Shown: positions 1-9,866 of the stretch, piece after piece | Position numbering within the stretch: position 1 is the first letter of the stretch | Layout of the letters: each line of letters opens with the position of its first letter | Assembly (NCBI RefSeq): GCF_029392095.1 | Contig: NZ_CP113930.1 | Coordinates: 682,001 to 746,000 of the forward strand | From: Lactobacillus sp. ESL0700 | GTDB lineage: Bacteria; Bacillota; Bacilli; Lactobacillales; Lactobacillaceae | DNA length: 64,000 nt | Direction of reading: 5' to 3' | Translations under genes and position numbers: made by a program | Notes under the pieces: model-generated | Databases searched by the model: none | The model's input: only the letters and a program-made list of their open reading frames with translations | Told to the model about the DNA's origin: nothing

Positions 1-2
1 AT

Positions 3-482
3 TTAGGTTGGTTATTATATTACCTTGGTGGCGAATTTTATTTATTAGGTACCTTGCAGAATAAGTTAGCAGCTGCTAATCCTTTAATTGTAGTTAGGGA
101 CGCTAGTAAAATTAACATTTTAATTAATTCGTTGATGACTGTGTTGCTTTTTTCGATTTTATATAACTTTGCTTTTCTAAGTTTTATTTGGATTTTAAAC
201 TTTGGCAAAGTTGAATTGGTATTCATGTTCCAATTATTTTTTGCTTTGGTTTTGAGTTTCAGTGCTTTTTCGTTATTAATTTTACTATGTTCACTACAAG
301 AAAAAATTATGGGCTGGATTATAATGTTAGTCATTTGCATTTTAGTATTGGCTTTGAAAACAAATTATCTAATTCTGATTAGTAATAATTTGAGCAGCTT
401 GGTTAATGTTGAGAATATTTTTTGGTTTATCGTATTAAGTATTATTCTGCAACGTGTGATAAAAAAATTAGAAGTAAGATAA
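3..482 (+). CDS. ABC transporter permease, 5' end outside window (partial)
   Basis: The frame is open to the left edge, so the start lies upstream; the TTG at 54 is internal. The visible 159 residues are hydrophobic with about four or five membrane segments (roughly residues 46-66, 74-92, 101-118, 138-152) and no catalytic motif. It ends 10 bases before an ABC ATPase gene with a ribosome site between them, so the two probably form one exporter of the ABC-2 type. Substrate cannot be told. The permease role rests on hydrophobicity and on the neighbour. Confidence 0.6.
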   Translation, partial: LGWLLYYLGGEFYLLGTLQNKLAAANPLIVVRDASKINILINSLMTVLLFSILYNFAFLSFIWILNFGKVELVFMFQLFFALVLSFSAFSLLILLCSLQEKIMGWIIMLVICILVLALKTNYLILISNNLSSLVNVENIFWFIVLSIILQRVIKKLEVR

Positions 483-492
483 GGAGATTAGA

Positions 493-1128
493 ATGAGCTT
501 TTTAAAGGTACAAAATGCTACTAAGAAAATTAAGGACGAAACTATTTTGGATGACATTAATTTAACAATTGACCGAGGAACAATTAGTGGTTTTATAGGA
601 ACAAATGGCTCTGGCAAAACAATGTTGTTTCGGGCAATCTTGGGCTTTATTAAACTTAGTTCCGGTTCAATTATCGTTGATGAACAACCAGTTGGCTTAA
701 ATGAAGAGCGAAAAGTTAATGTTGGTGCAATTATTGAAACACCTAATTTTATTAATTCATATTCGGCATTGCAAAATTTACAGTACTTGGCAGCAATTAA
801 GAATTTAATTGGTGAAAAAGAAATAATTACGGCAATGTCTGTTTTTGGCTTGAATAAATATAAAGATAAAAAAGTTAAGAAGTTTTCGCTCGGAATGAGA
901 CAAAAATTGGCAATTGTTCAAGCATTTATGGAAGATCAGGAATTATTAGTTCTTGATGAACCAACTAATGGTTTAGATGCAAGTTCAATTAAGATTTTTG
1001 AACAGTTGATGGAAAGATTACGTTCTCAAGGTAAAACGATTTTAATTGCTAGCCATGACGATCGTGTAGTTAAAACTATTGCAGACAATGTTTATCAAAT
1101 GGATATGGGAAAGTGCTCAAAAATTTAA
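493..1128 (+). CDS. ABC transporter ATP-binding protein
   Basis: A 211-residue cytoplasmic ATPase that would power the membrane protein encoded just upstream. All core motifs are visible: Walker A GTNGSGKT near residue 36, signature FSLGMRQ near 131, Walker B LLVLDEPT near 152, and the H-loop ASHD near 187. The compact size and single nucleotide-binding domain fit the BcrA/CcmA-like group used in peptide resistance and export. AAGGAGA precedes the ATG. The cargo is unknown. No clear terminator follows in the 160-base gap to the next gene. Confidence 0.85.
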   Translation: MSFLKVQNATKKIKDETILDDINLTIDRGTISGFIGTNGSGKTMLFRAILGFIKLSSGSIIVDEQPVGLNEERKVNVGAIIETPNFINSYSALQNLQYLAAIKNLIGEKEIITAMSVFGLNKYKDKKVKKFSLGMRQKLAIVQAFMEDQELLVLDEPTNGLDASSIKIFEQLMERLRSQGKTILIASHDDRVVKTIADNVYQMDMGKCSKI

Positions 1129-1289
1129 AATAATTGTCAATGTTGGAGTTAATTATAATTTTTATTTTGTTAGTACTAGTGTAATAAAGAAATGTGCAAA
1201 TTTTGTTCACTTTCTTTGAAAATTATTAGAATATGATATATTAAAACGTAAAATTGCAAGTTTTATATCTTTAATATATGGAGAACTAC

Positions 1290-3296
1290 ATGCTGAGAAA
1301 AATCAAAATCTTTCTTTGTGCAATAATTGCAGTGACGATCGCTGCAATGTTATCGGAAACATTGCAGTCGTATGATAATGAGTCCTTGCCGAATAATCCG
1401 ACACTTATTGAAGTTGGTGTTAAGCCTGTAAATAAACACTATGAACTTAATAATACAAATAAGAATGGTACCAAGGCTGTCTTTTTCGATAGATTAACCA
1501 AATTCGTCAAATCTAAAAATATTTCACTTAAGAAGTTACGTGTTAATAGCTTTAACAATCAAAAAAGCAAGGTAATCTATAATTTTAATAAGAAGCAGAA
1601 TGACTTTTCACTCTATCGCAATGCGCGTGTTAAGCAGTTAACTAAAAAAGAACTTTACCTAGAAGATGTTTTTGGTATCTATTGTACTGATGCGCGGGGA
1701 GATTCTCTGGCAGCTCTAACTAGTTATCTGAAAGCACAGGATCTAGGAGTACAGGTTATTGATAATTCATTGTCAGTTAAAACATTATTAATGGTGGTAC
1801 TGTCCAATGTATCAGAATCGCTAATCGTGATTTTTATTAGTGTAATTGGCATTTTATTTATCATTATGCTGCTAGAAAAGATTTACCGCTTCAAAGCTTA
1901 TGCGGCAATGAAGATTAACGGTCTCAGTAACTGGCAAATTTTCAAGCGTGACTTTAATGCACAAGCAAAATTATTGGGCATCAGTCTACTTTTAATTATT
2001 GGTGCAATCGTTATTTGGGTATTGCATGAATTGACCTATGTGGGTTGCTTACTGTTCCTACGTTATGCCGTCGGGATAATCCTGATAATCTATCTAGGAT
2101 TTTTCATATTAGATATTTTATCTTATAGCGTATTAGTCTTATTAGAACCATATCAGGCGATTAAGGGCTCCGAAAAGTCGCGCTCATTTGTTGTCATTGG
2201 TTATCTTTTGAAACTGATACTGCTAGCCTTGGTGGTAGTAAATTCGGTAACACTCAATAATCATCTTCAAACATATACACGCGATACAAAGATTATTAAG
2301 AAGTGGCGAACTAACAAAGAAATGTATTCTCTTGGGCTTAATTGGAACGATCGAAGTCGACAGGAAGAAAGGTCGGTCGAAAAATCAGGACATCAGCTGA
2401 TTGTTCAAGCAAAAGATGTAATTATCTCTGCCAATTCTGAAATGTTTCATCCGGCACCTCGTTCTACTGATCCAGAAAATGGTAATGTAATTATTGCTAA
2501 TGATAATTTCGTCAAGCAAAGTAATCTTCGTCCACAGGGACTAAAAATTGACACTAAAAAAATCACAATGCTTGTACCCCGTAATCGCCTAAATCAAGTG
2601 CCGCGAGCCAAAAAGCAACTGATTGAACTTATTAAGTTTCAACGTAAGATGCCTAATTATTATCAGCAGAAGCGTTTTCCTGAGATTGAAGTAAAGACGA
2701 TTGCTAGCGGGCAAAAGCTGTTTAACTATACGGTTGGTTATGAAATTACGTCTTCTGTATCTGTCAATCCGATTATTATTGTGATTAATAAGAAAGTATT
2801 TTCGGATGATTATTATACAGCGGCAAGTACTCGAACGATGGTTCAGTTTCCACATCTTCGGCAACTTAGAAAATTAATACAGCGGTTTAAGTTAACTCCT
2901 TACTTAGTAGGAATAATCAGTGAGCGCTCACAATTATCAGATTATAACATGCAAGCAAGTAGAGAACTTTTAATGCTAACAGTGACAACTGTTTTGTCAT
3001 TATTGCAGCTGATTTTTATTATTTTATTTGTGACCTCCACCTTCTTACAAAATGAGCGCCATAAAATGGCCGTTACCAAAGTGTTTGGTAAATCTAACGC
3101 TAAACTGACCGGACTATTTTTGCTTGCTAATCTGGGGATGGATGTTCTCGTGATTATGCTGGTTTTACTCAAATTAAATGCTATTAATTTAATGTTGTTT
3201 ACCGGCGGGTATCTATTACTAGAAGGATTGATAATTTGGCTAACTTGCTGGCACGCAGAACGTAATTTATTAGTGACACTTAATCACGGAAACTAG
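1290..3296 (+). CDS. Bacteriocin-associated integral membrane protein (lactococcin 972-type, DUF1430-like)
   Basis: A 668-residue membrane protein. One N-terminal segment (about residues 5-22) is followed by an outside domain of about 135 residues. Then comes a block of segments (about 165-195, 225-245, 255-285, 300-320), a second large outside domain, and three C-terminal segments (about 575-665). This FtsX-like pattern with an adjacent ATPase matches the membrane subunit of lactococcin 972-group exporters. Start at 1290 is preferred over ATG 1278 because GGAG lies six bases before it. The ATPase gene follows 10 bases later. No bacteriocin precursor is visible beside it. Confidence 0.7.
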   Translation: MLRKIKIFLCAIIAVTIAAMLSETLQSYDNESLPNNPTLIEVGVKPVNKHYELNNTNKNGTKAVFFDRLTKFVKSKNISLKKLRVNSFNNQKSKVIYNFNKKQNDFSLYRNARVKQLTKKELYLEDVFGIYCTDARGDSLAALTSYLKAQDLGVQVIDNSLSVKTLLMVVLSNVSESLIVIFISVIGILFIIMLLEKIYRFKAYAAMKINGLSNWQIFKRDFNAQAKLLGISLLLIIGAIVIWVLHELTYVGCLLFLRYAVGIILIIYLGFFILDILSYSVLVLLEPYQAIKGSEKSRSFVVIGYLLKLILLALVVVNSVTLNNHLQTYTRDTKIIKKWRTNKEMYSLGLNWNDRSRQEERSVEKSGHQLIVQAKDVIISANSEMFHPAPRSTDPENGNVIIANDNFVKQSNLRPQGLKIDTKKITMLVPRNRLNQVPRAKKQLIELIKFQRKMPNYYQQKRFPEIEVKTIASGQKLFNYTVGYEITSSVSVNPIIIVINKKVFSDDYYTAASTRTMVQFPHLRQLRKLIQRFKLTPYLVGIISERSQLSDYNMQASRELLMLTVTTVLSLLQLIFIILFVTSTFLQNERHKMAVTKVFGKSNAKLTGLFLLANLGMDVLVIMLVLLKLNAINLMLFTGGYLLLEGLIIWLTCWHAERNLLVTLNHGN

Positions 3297-3306
3297 GAGC
3301 TAAAAG

Positions 3307-3978
3307 ATGATTAAAGTAGAAAAGCTTTCGAAGAAATTTAAACAAAAGACCATTTTTGATGATATTAATTGTAGTTTAGCAACCGGTAAAAGTTATGCCA
3401 TTGTTGGCAAGAGTGGCGCGGGCAAGACAACGTTTTTGAATATTTTAAGTGGCCTAGAAAAACCGACTTCTGGGAAGATCACGATTGACAATATTACGGT
3501 AAATGCGAAAAATCAACGGAAACTATATCGGGACTATTTTGGCTTTATTTTTCAAAATTTTGGCCTGATTGATACTGAAACAGTTAAGCAAAATCTAGAC
3601 TTAGGCTTTGCTAATCAGAAGTTATCACGAGCTGAAAAAGAAGCCAAAATGAAAGCCGTCTTGAGCCATTTGGGGTTAGATTATTTGGATTCAAAACAAA
3701 AAATTTATACTTTAAGTGGGGGAGAGCAGCAGCGGATCGCATTAGCCCGAATAATTCTAAAAAAGCCGCAAGTGATTTTTGCGGATGAGCCGACTGGGTC
3801 CCTTGATGCCGAAAACGGCAAGGTGGTCCTGCATTCTTTACTAAATGACTTTGGCAGGGATGCAACTGTCATTATTGCAACTCATGCCCAAGAAGTCTGG
3901 CAGCAATGTGACTATGTAATTACAATTGAAAATAAGCAAATTCGGTTAAGAGAAAACAATAACGTAGCTTCCTGTTAA
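3307..3978 (+). CDS. Bacteriocin export ABC transporter ATPase, lactococcin 972 group
   Basis: A 223-residue ATPase partnering the preceding membrane protein. Walker A GKSGAGKT lies near residue 35, the Q-loop FIFQNFGLID near 78, the signature LSGGEQQRIALAR near 137, and Walker B VIFADEPTGSLD near 155. The DEPTGSLD form is typical of the MacB/LolD and lactococcin 972 exporter groups. The gene follows its partner after a short gap with an AGGAG site. It could act in self-protection or in antimicrobial peptide efflux rather than bacteriocin export, since no precursor gene is present. Confidence 0.8.
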   Translation: MIKVEKLSKKFKQKTIFDDINCSLATGKSYAIVGKSGAGKTTFLNILSGLEKPTSGKITIDNITVNAKNQRKLYRDYFGFIFQNFGLIDTETVKQNLDLGFANQKLSRAEKEAKMKAVLSHLGLDYLDSKQKIYTLSGGEQQRIALARIILKKPQVIFADEPTGSLDAENGKVVLHSLLNDFGRDATVIIATHAQEVWQQCDYVITIENKQIRLRENNNVASC

Positions 3979-3993
3979 AAATTCTATAAGATA

Positions 3994-4022
3994 TTGACAA
4001 TATAATATGAACATGTTATTTT
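3994..4022 (+). promoter_or_regulatory. Probable sigma-A promoter of the YxeA-like gene
   Basis: A perfect TTGACA -35 box at 3994-3999 is followed after 17 bases by TATTTT at 4017-4022. The transcript would have a leader of about 55 bases before the ATG at 4082. Called by eye from the sequence. Confidence 0.55.
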
Positions 4023-4081
4023 AAATATGCTTAATACTGTATTATTGATATAGAACACTTGAATTGATGACGGAGATCAAA

Positions 4082-4420
4082 ATGAAGCATATTGAAAATT
4101 TTTTCTTAAATAGTGTAGTTGTAATGGTAGCGCTAGTTGCACTTTTGTCGATGATTCATATCCCGCTTGTCGATGAGGTTAAGGATTACTTTAATCCATT
4201 TATTACGGTGCAAACCGACTATGCCAAGGTACCTAAAGGTACGCAGGATTATCGTAATATTCAGGCCTTGGATAGAGATGGTAACAAGCTGTCTTACAAG
4301 CTTGAGGAATTTGGTGGCTATGATCCTAATCAGCAATATGTTGTTGTTAAGCATAAGGGACAATTTGTAAAACATATTGATTATATCTCAAAAAGTAAAA
4401 TGCCAATTGCAAAAGATTAA
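4082..4420 (+). CDS. YxeA-like (DUF1093) exported or membrane-anchored small protein
   Basis: A 112-residue protein with a single hydrophobic N-terminal segment (about residues 7-24) and a small outside domain of OB-like character, as in the YxeA/DUF1093 family. The pattern YAKVPKG...Y.....LDRDGNKLSY is typical of that family, whose role is unknown. In Firmicutes these genes often sit beside bacteriocin-type ABC exporters, as here. Start at 4082 is chosen because GGAG at 4072-4075 sits six bases upstream; the TTG at 4064 and ATG at 4067 have no spaced site. Confidence 0.65.
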   Translation: MKHIENFFLNSVVVMVALVALLSMIHIPLVDEVKDYFNPFITVQTDYAKVPKGTQDYRNIQALDRDGNKLSYKLEEFGGYDPNQQYVVVKHKGQFVKHIDYISKSKMPIAKD

Positions 4421-4425
4421 ATACA

Positions 4426-4467
4426 AAAATACCAGATAGGTTTTAAAGCTTATCTGGTATTTTTATT
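4426..4467. terminator. Bidirectional rho-independent terminator
   Basis: The stem AAAATACCAGATA (4426-4438) pairs with TATCTGGTATTTT (4451-4463), with A and T runs on either side. It lies between two convergent genes and can serve both. Confidence 0.85.
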
Positions 4468-5319
4468 TCATCTTACTAAACTGCTAGTTAAAATTTTACT
4501 GATGGCAGGGTCTTTATAAATTGCGACAACATCATATTGCAGACTAGGAATATTTGGTAAGTAGCAAACATCTTGCCCATAGTTAGTGGGGATTGGCAAT
4601 TCTTTAGGATAGATTGCCATGCCGTGATTGAGCACAATATTGGCTAGTGCCGCGTCGAAACTATCGAGATAGATAACAGGATCATAGGCAATATTCATCT
4701 CTTTTAGGATCAGCCTAATCTTAGTTTGGACGTCATTGTTATCAGTCGCCGACCATTTTTGTAAAAATAATGGTTGGCTAGTGCTACTTTCTTGGGAATT
4801 TTTGTTGACTAAAACGCCAAAGTTGGCAGTGCCAATGCTCTTAAGATGAATATCCTTGATCTTGCTGACAGCTGTCGCAAAGCCGATTAAAATATCGTAA
4901 TCACTTGCATCAAGCTTAGGAATACTGCCGGCAAAGTTTTCCGTATCTAATTGCAGCTGAATCTTTGGTATTGTTTCTTTCAAGTTTTGCGCTAACCGGA
5001 TTGCCCAATGACCAAAGCCGCGCAAATAATGAATTCGCAAAGTACTGTATGAGTTATTGAGCTGGCTGACTTTCTCGCCAAAATTATAGTAATGCTTGAG
5101 CAAGGCAACAGAATAATGATAAAAGTTGACACCTGCAGGAGTAACTTTAAAGTGCGACGTGGAACGGTCAATCAGCTTAATGTTAATCTCTTTTTCCAAG
5201 TTTTTGACAGCATTGCTGATGGCAGTTTGCGAAACAAAATTTCTTTTGGCAGCTGGTGTAAAGCCTTGCGTTTCAACCACATCAACGAAATATTTAATCG
5301 CCATCAAATTATATTTCAT
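4468..5319 (-). CDS. LysR family transcriptional regulator
   Basis: A 283-residue LysR-type regulator. The N-terminal winged helix (about residues 1-65) has the family pattern FVDVVETQGFTPAAKRNFVSQTAISNAVKNLE. The rest is the periplasmic-binding-protein-like effector domain. Start at 5319 (MKYNLMAIKYF) is preferred over 5337 because AGGA lies six to seven bases upstream of it. It is divergent from glpK with about 140 bases between, so it may control glycerol use, but this is inference: LysR proteins usually act on a divergent neighbour. The effector is unknown. Confidence 0.85.
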   Translation of the reverse strand: MKYNLMAIKYFVDVVETQGFTPAAKRNFVSQTAISNAVKNLEKEINIKLIDRSTSHFKVTPAGVNFYHYSVALLKHYYNFGEKVSQLNNSYSTLRIHYLRGFGHWAIRLAQNLKETIPKIQLQLDTENFAGSIPKLDASDYDILIGFATAVSKIKDIHLKSIGTANFGVLVNKNSQESSTSQPLFLQKWSATDNNDVQTKIRLILKEMNIAYDPVIYLDSFDAALANIVLNHGMAIYPKELPIPTNYGQDVCYLPNIPSLQYDVVAIYKDPAISKILTSSLVR

Positions 5320-5367
5320 TAGTTTTCCTCGATTCATAACTTCAACTAATAAGTTATTACTATTATA

Positions 5368-5381
5368 TGTTAGCGCTTCCT
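5368..5381 (+). promoter_or_regulatory. Possible catabolite-responsive element (cre) upstream of glpK
   Basis: TGTTAGCGCTTCCT resembles the CcpA operator consensus TGWNANCGNTNWCA with about two mismatches at its right end. It lies in the shared upstream region of the LysR gene and glpK. CcpA control of glycerol kinase is common in Firmicutes, but no binding can be shown here. Confidence 0.4.
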
Positions 5382-5420
5382 AGATTGTCAGAGTAGAATT
5401 TTAACTGTAGCGAATGATAA

Positions 5421-6980
<1,560 letters not shown>

Positions 6981-7000
6981 AAGCTAGGAGACTGAAGAAA

Positions 7001-8737
7001 ATGACATTTTCATTAACAACAAGAAAAGAAGAAATTGACCGTTTAAAAAATGAACAACTAGACTTGCTAGTTATCGGCGGCGGGATTACTGGCGCTGGTG
7101 TAGCTTTACAAGCAGCTGCGGCTAATATGAAAACCGGTCTGATTGATATGCAGGACTTTGGCGGTGGCACTTCATCGCGCTCAACCAGACTGGTACATGG
7201 CGGCATTCGCTATTTGAAAACATTTGACGTCCAAGTGGTTTCAGATACGGTAAAGGAGCGGGCCGTAATTCAGCATATTGCGCCCCATATGACCCAACCT
7301 GATCCCATGATTTTGCCAATTTATGATGAACCAGGGACCACCTTTACCATGTTTTCTGTTAAGGTCGCAATGGACTTATATGACCACTTGGCAGGCATTG
7401 AGGGCGACTCACCATTAATGAAATACGCCAACTATACAATCGATAAGGAAGAAACTTTAAAGCGTGAACCGCAGTTGAATCCGGTTAACTTGCAAGGAGC
7501 AGGGGTCTACCTTGACTACCAAAACAACGATTCGCGTCTGGTAGTAGAAAATGTCAAAAAAGCTCATACGTTAGGCTGTCTTGCTGTTAGTCGGTTGAAG
7601 TGCATCGAAATTTTGCATGATGACCAAGGCCATGTAAATGGTGTGAAAGTTAAGGATCAGTTAACAGACGAAGAATTTACGATTCATGCTAATGTTGTGA
7701 TTAATACATCTGGACCGTGGTCTGACACTGTAAGACAAGAGGACAAGCAGGTCTATAAGAAGCCGCGTTTACGCCCAACCAAAGGTGTGCATTTAGTAGT
7801 TGATCAATCACGGCTCAAGGTACCACAACCAACTTACTTTGGTTCAGGAACCGCCGATGGCCGCATGATTTTCACAATTCCGCGGGAAGGCAAAACATAC
7901 TTTGGCACGACTGATACGGACTTTACCGGTGATTACGCGCACCCAACGGTTGAACAAAGTGACGTTGATTATCTGCTGGATATTATTAACAGAAAATATC
8001 CGTCTGCTCACTTAACAGTTGATGATATTGAGGCTAGCTGGGCCGGTGTTCGGCCGTTAATTGAGGCTGAAGTCAGCCCAACTGAAGCTGCCGATGCTGT
8101 TAGTGGTGCTAGTGTATCAGATAGTACGTCAGCTCCGTCTGCTGTTTCGCGTGGTAGCTCGCTGACAGAAGCAGAAGATGGTTTGATCACTTTAGCTGGT
8201 GGTAAGCTGACAGATTACCGGATTATGGCCAATGGTGCTTTAGCTAAAATCAAGCAAAAGCAGCATGATGAGTTTGGTAAAGATTTTGTTTTGCAAGATT
8301 CGGCTGAAATCAAGGTTGCAGGTGGCGACTTTGATTCCGATAATGCTGAAGCAGAGCTGGCAGCAATTGCTCAACGTGGTACGCAAAGTGGGATTAGCCA
8401 AGAAGATGCGACGGAAATTGCCAATCTCTTTGGTTCAGAAGCAGACCAAATTTTTGAACATGCACAAGAAATTGAGCCAGCAGAGGGCTTAACACTAGGG
8501 CAGACTGCAGCACTTGATTATTCGCTTAATGAAGAAATGGCGCTGACCCCAGTTGATTACTTGTTGCGCCGGACGTATCACGTTCTGTTTAAGAACGATA
8601 CCATAGATGAAGTTAAAGTAGGTGTGATCAAGCACATGGCGGCTTACTATGATTGGGATCAGGACCAGATTAGCTGCTATGAACAAGAATTAAACACAGA
8701 AATAGCAGAGTCGAGATTGGAAAAATTTAAGAAGTAA
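7001..8737 (+). CDS. glpO: FAD-dependent glycerol-3-phosphate oxidase/dehydrogenase
   Basis: Oxidises glycerol 3-phosphate to dihydroxyacetone phosphate. In lactobacilli the enzyme usually uses oxygen and releases hydrogen peroxide. The FAD-binding motif GGGITGAG is at about residues 26-33, followed by the family block GGTSSRSTRLVHGGIRYL. A Ser/Ala-rich insert at about residues 357-390 interrupts the catalytic domain. Such inserts mark the oxidase (GlpO) branch, whereas GlpD dehydrogenases lack it. The 578-residue length is slightly short for GlpO. AGGAG precedes the start. Terminal gene of the glpK operon. Oxidase rather than dehydrogenase is inferred. Confidence 0.88.
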   Translation: MTFSLTTRKEEIDRLKNEQLDLLVIGGGITGAGVALQAAAANMKTGLIDMQDFGGGTSSRSTRLVHGGIRYLKTFDVQVVSDTVKERAVIQHIAPHMTQPDPMILPIYDEPGTTFTMFSVKVAMDLYDHLAGIEGDSPLMKYANYTIDKEETLKREPQLNPVNLQGAGVYLDYQNNDSRLVVENVKKAHTLGCLAVSRLKCIEILHDDQGHVNGVKVKDQLTDEEFTIHANVVINTSGPWSDTVRQEDKQVYKKPRLRPTKGVHLVVDQSRLKVPQPTYFGSGTADGRMIFTIPREGKTYFGTTDTDFTGDYAHPTVEQSDVDYLLDIINRKYPSAHLTVDDIEASWAGVRPLIEAEVSPTEAADAVSGASVSDSTSAPSAVSRGSSLTEAEDGLITLAGGKLTDYRIMANGALAKIKQKQHDEFGKDFVLQDSAEIKVAGGDFDSDNAEAELAAIAQRGTQSGISQEDATEIANLFGSEADQIFEHAQEIEPAEGLTLGQTAALDYSLNEEMALTPVDYLLRRTYHVLFKNDTIDEVKVGVIKHMAAYYDWDQDQISCYEQELNTEIAESRLEKFKK

Positions 8738-8794
8738 GTATTTTAAGCAGAGTCCTGAAGGTTTTTCTTAAAATTTCCATATTTTAGTAGAAAA

Positions 8795-8836
8795 AATAAA
8801 GCTGTTAGAGTGAGTTGCTCTAACAGCTTTATTTAT
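8795..8836. terminator. Bidirectional rho-independent terminator after glpO
   Basis: AATAAAGCTGTTAGAG (8795-8810) pairs perfectly with CTCTAACAGCTTTATT (8818-8833) around a seven-base loop. It ends glpKO and also the small convergent gene. Confidence 0.9.
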
Positions 8837-9069
8837 TACCATTTATGTTTCTTGGGCTTACTGATACTGTCTAAAAGTTCGCGAGCTTCTCTTAAATCTC
8901 GTTCATCTGGATCTTCATTACTTGATCTTCTTTTTATCCAAGTAACTAATGCACACACTACTAAAATAATGCCAAGAATTACAGCAAAAATCCCCATAAT
9001 TCTTAGATAACCAATTACAAAGCTCGCCAATAAAATAAAAATCATTACCATACAAATAAAAAAATACAT
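8836..9069 (-). CDS. Small two-segment membrane protein, unknown
   Basis: A 77-residue protein with two adjacent hydrophobic segments (about residues 3-20 and 24-45), a basic WIKRR stop-transfer sequence, and a charged cytoplasmic tail. AGG precedes the ATG at modest spacing. No family is recognised. It is convergent with glpO and shares the terminator. It is transcribed away from the probable small RNA at 9174-9320, so the two do not overlap. Confidence 0.6.
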   Translation of the reverse strand: MYFFICMVMIFILLASFVIGYLRIMGIFAVILGIILVVCALVTWIKRRSSNEDPDERDLREARELLDSISKPKKHKW

Positions 9070-9141
9070 TTTACCTACACTTCATACCTAGCTTAGCGTT
9101 ATGAATAAGCACGCAAAGCCACGTTGCTTACCATCTTTTCA

Positions 9142-9170
9142 TTTAAAAACTGATAGAGTTTTGTTATACT
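9142..9170 (+). promoter_or_regulatory. Strong promoter of a standalone RNA
   Basis: TTTAAA at 9142-9147 and TATACT at 9165-9170 are 17 bases apart, with an extended -10 TG at 9162-9163. No reading frame on this strand follows, only a structured transcript ending in a terminator. Confidence 0.6.
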
Positions 9171-9173
9171 TAG

Positions 9174-9320
9174 GACAAAAGACGGGCTTAACTCGTCTCT
9201 TGTCGGTTATTTAAGTGTTCAATGAATAAATAACTGAATCAAGTTAACAAGATTAGAGACCAAGCTTACAATTACGCCTAACCTTTAAAGTTAAACTAAT
9301 TGTGAGCCTTTTTCTTTTTC
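9174..9320 (+). ncRNA. Candidate small structured RNA of about 145 bases
   Basis: Between a good promoter and a rho-independent terminator lies a segment without a reading frame but with three hairpins. Hairpin 1 is GACAA.AGACG pairing with CGTCT.TTGTC (9174-9204). Hairpin 2 is GTTATTTA (9206-9213) pairing with TAAATAAC (9227-9234). The terminator stem GCTTACAATTA (9264-9274) pairs with TAATTGTGAGC (9297-9307) and is followed by CTTTTTCTTTTTC. Both flanking genes are on the other strand, so this is neither a leader nor a trailer of either. It does not look like tmRNA, RNase P RNA or SRP RNA. I cannot name the family. Confidence 0.6.
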
Positions 9321-9333
9321 TTGCACTACTTTT

Positions 9334-9855
9334 CTAATTCAAATTAACGTTAACCTTGCGCCCGATTGGTGGGAAGGTCGGTAATTTTAACGGGGTTGTG
9401 TGCCACTGCGTAAAAAGTGTGGCGCTTAACAAAATAAAGGGGACATCTTCTGGGCGCGCAATGTCACAGGTTAAGATCACGCCAGTTTTACCAACTTTTG
9501 TCTTAACTGTAGCCACCTTTTTAATCCCAAATGAAAACTTGTAACTGCCTTTTTTAATGCTGCCAGTGACAATATAATTGAGCCGCGTCAGGTAAAATAA
9601 GTTGGTTACACGGCTGTTGAGGCGCTTAACTTTGACTAGAGAATGGTTCACCACGTCAATGGTAAAAGAGGAGATCAGGCCGTTGCCGTCAGCATAAAGG
9701 CGGCCAATTTCTTCGTGATTGCGCGTTTTTAAGTACAGGGTATGGTTGGGATTATCCAAGTTACCTTGAATAATGTACTGAATTTGCCCGTTTTCGTCAG
9801 CGACAGGAATTTGCCCGTATTCATATTCTTGACTTAACTCTAGTAAGTAGCGCAT
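9334..9855 (-). CDS. LURP-one-related (YxjI/scramblase-like fold) protein
   Basis: A 173-residue protein with the features of the LURP-one-related/YxjI family (DUF567): a short-strand beta-barrel pattern such as LYLKTRNHEEIGRLYADG and a final hydrophobic helix with FILLSATLF. The biochemical role of bacterial members is unknown. AGAGG lies about eight bases before the ATG at 9855. The gene is 12 bases downstream of a HAD phosphatase gene, so the two are likely co-transcribed. Its 3' end faces the terminator of the small RNA. Confidence 0.6.
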   Translation of the reverse strand: MRYLLELSQEYEYGQIPVADENGQIQYIIQGNLDNPNHTLYLKTRNHEEIGRLYADGNGLISSFTIDVVNHSLVKVKRLNSRVTNLFYLTRLNYIVTGSIKKGSYKFSFGIKKVATVKTKVGKTGVILTCDIARPEDVPFILLSATLFTQWHTTPLKLPTFPPIGRKVNVNLN

Positions 9856-9866
9856 GCGTAATACCT

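Noticed and set aside
8810..9010. 66-residue plus-strand frame opposite the 77-residue membrane protein gene
   Set aside because: It has no ribosome site, begins within a terminator stem, and the minus-strand frame has better membrane-protein character.
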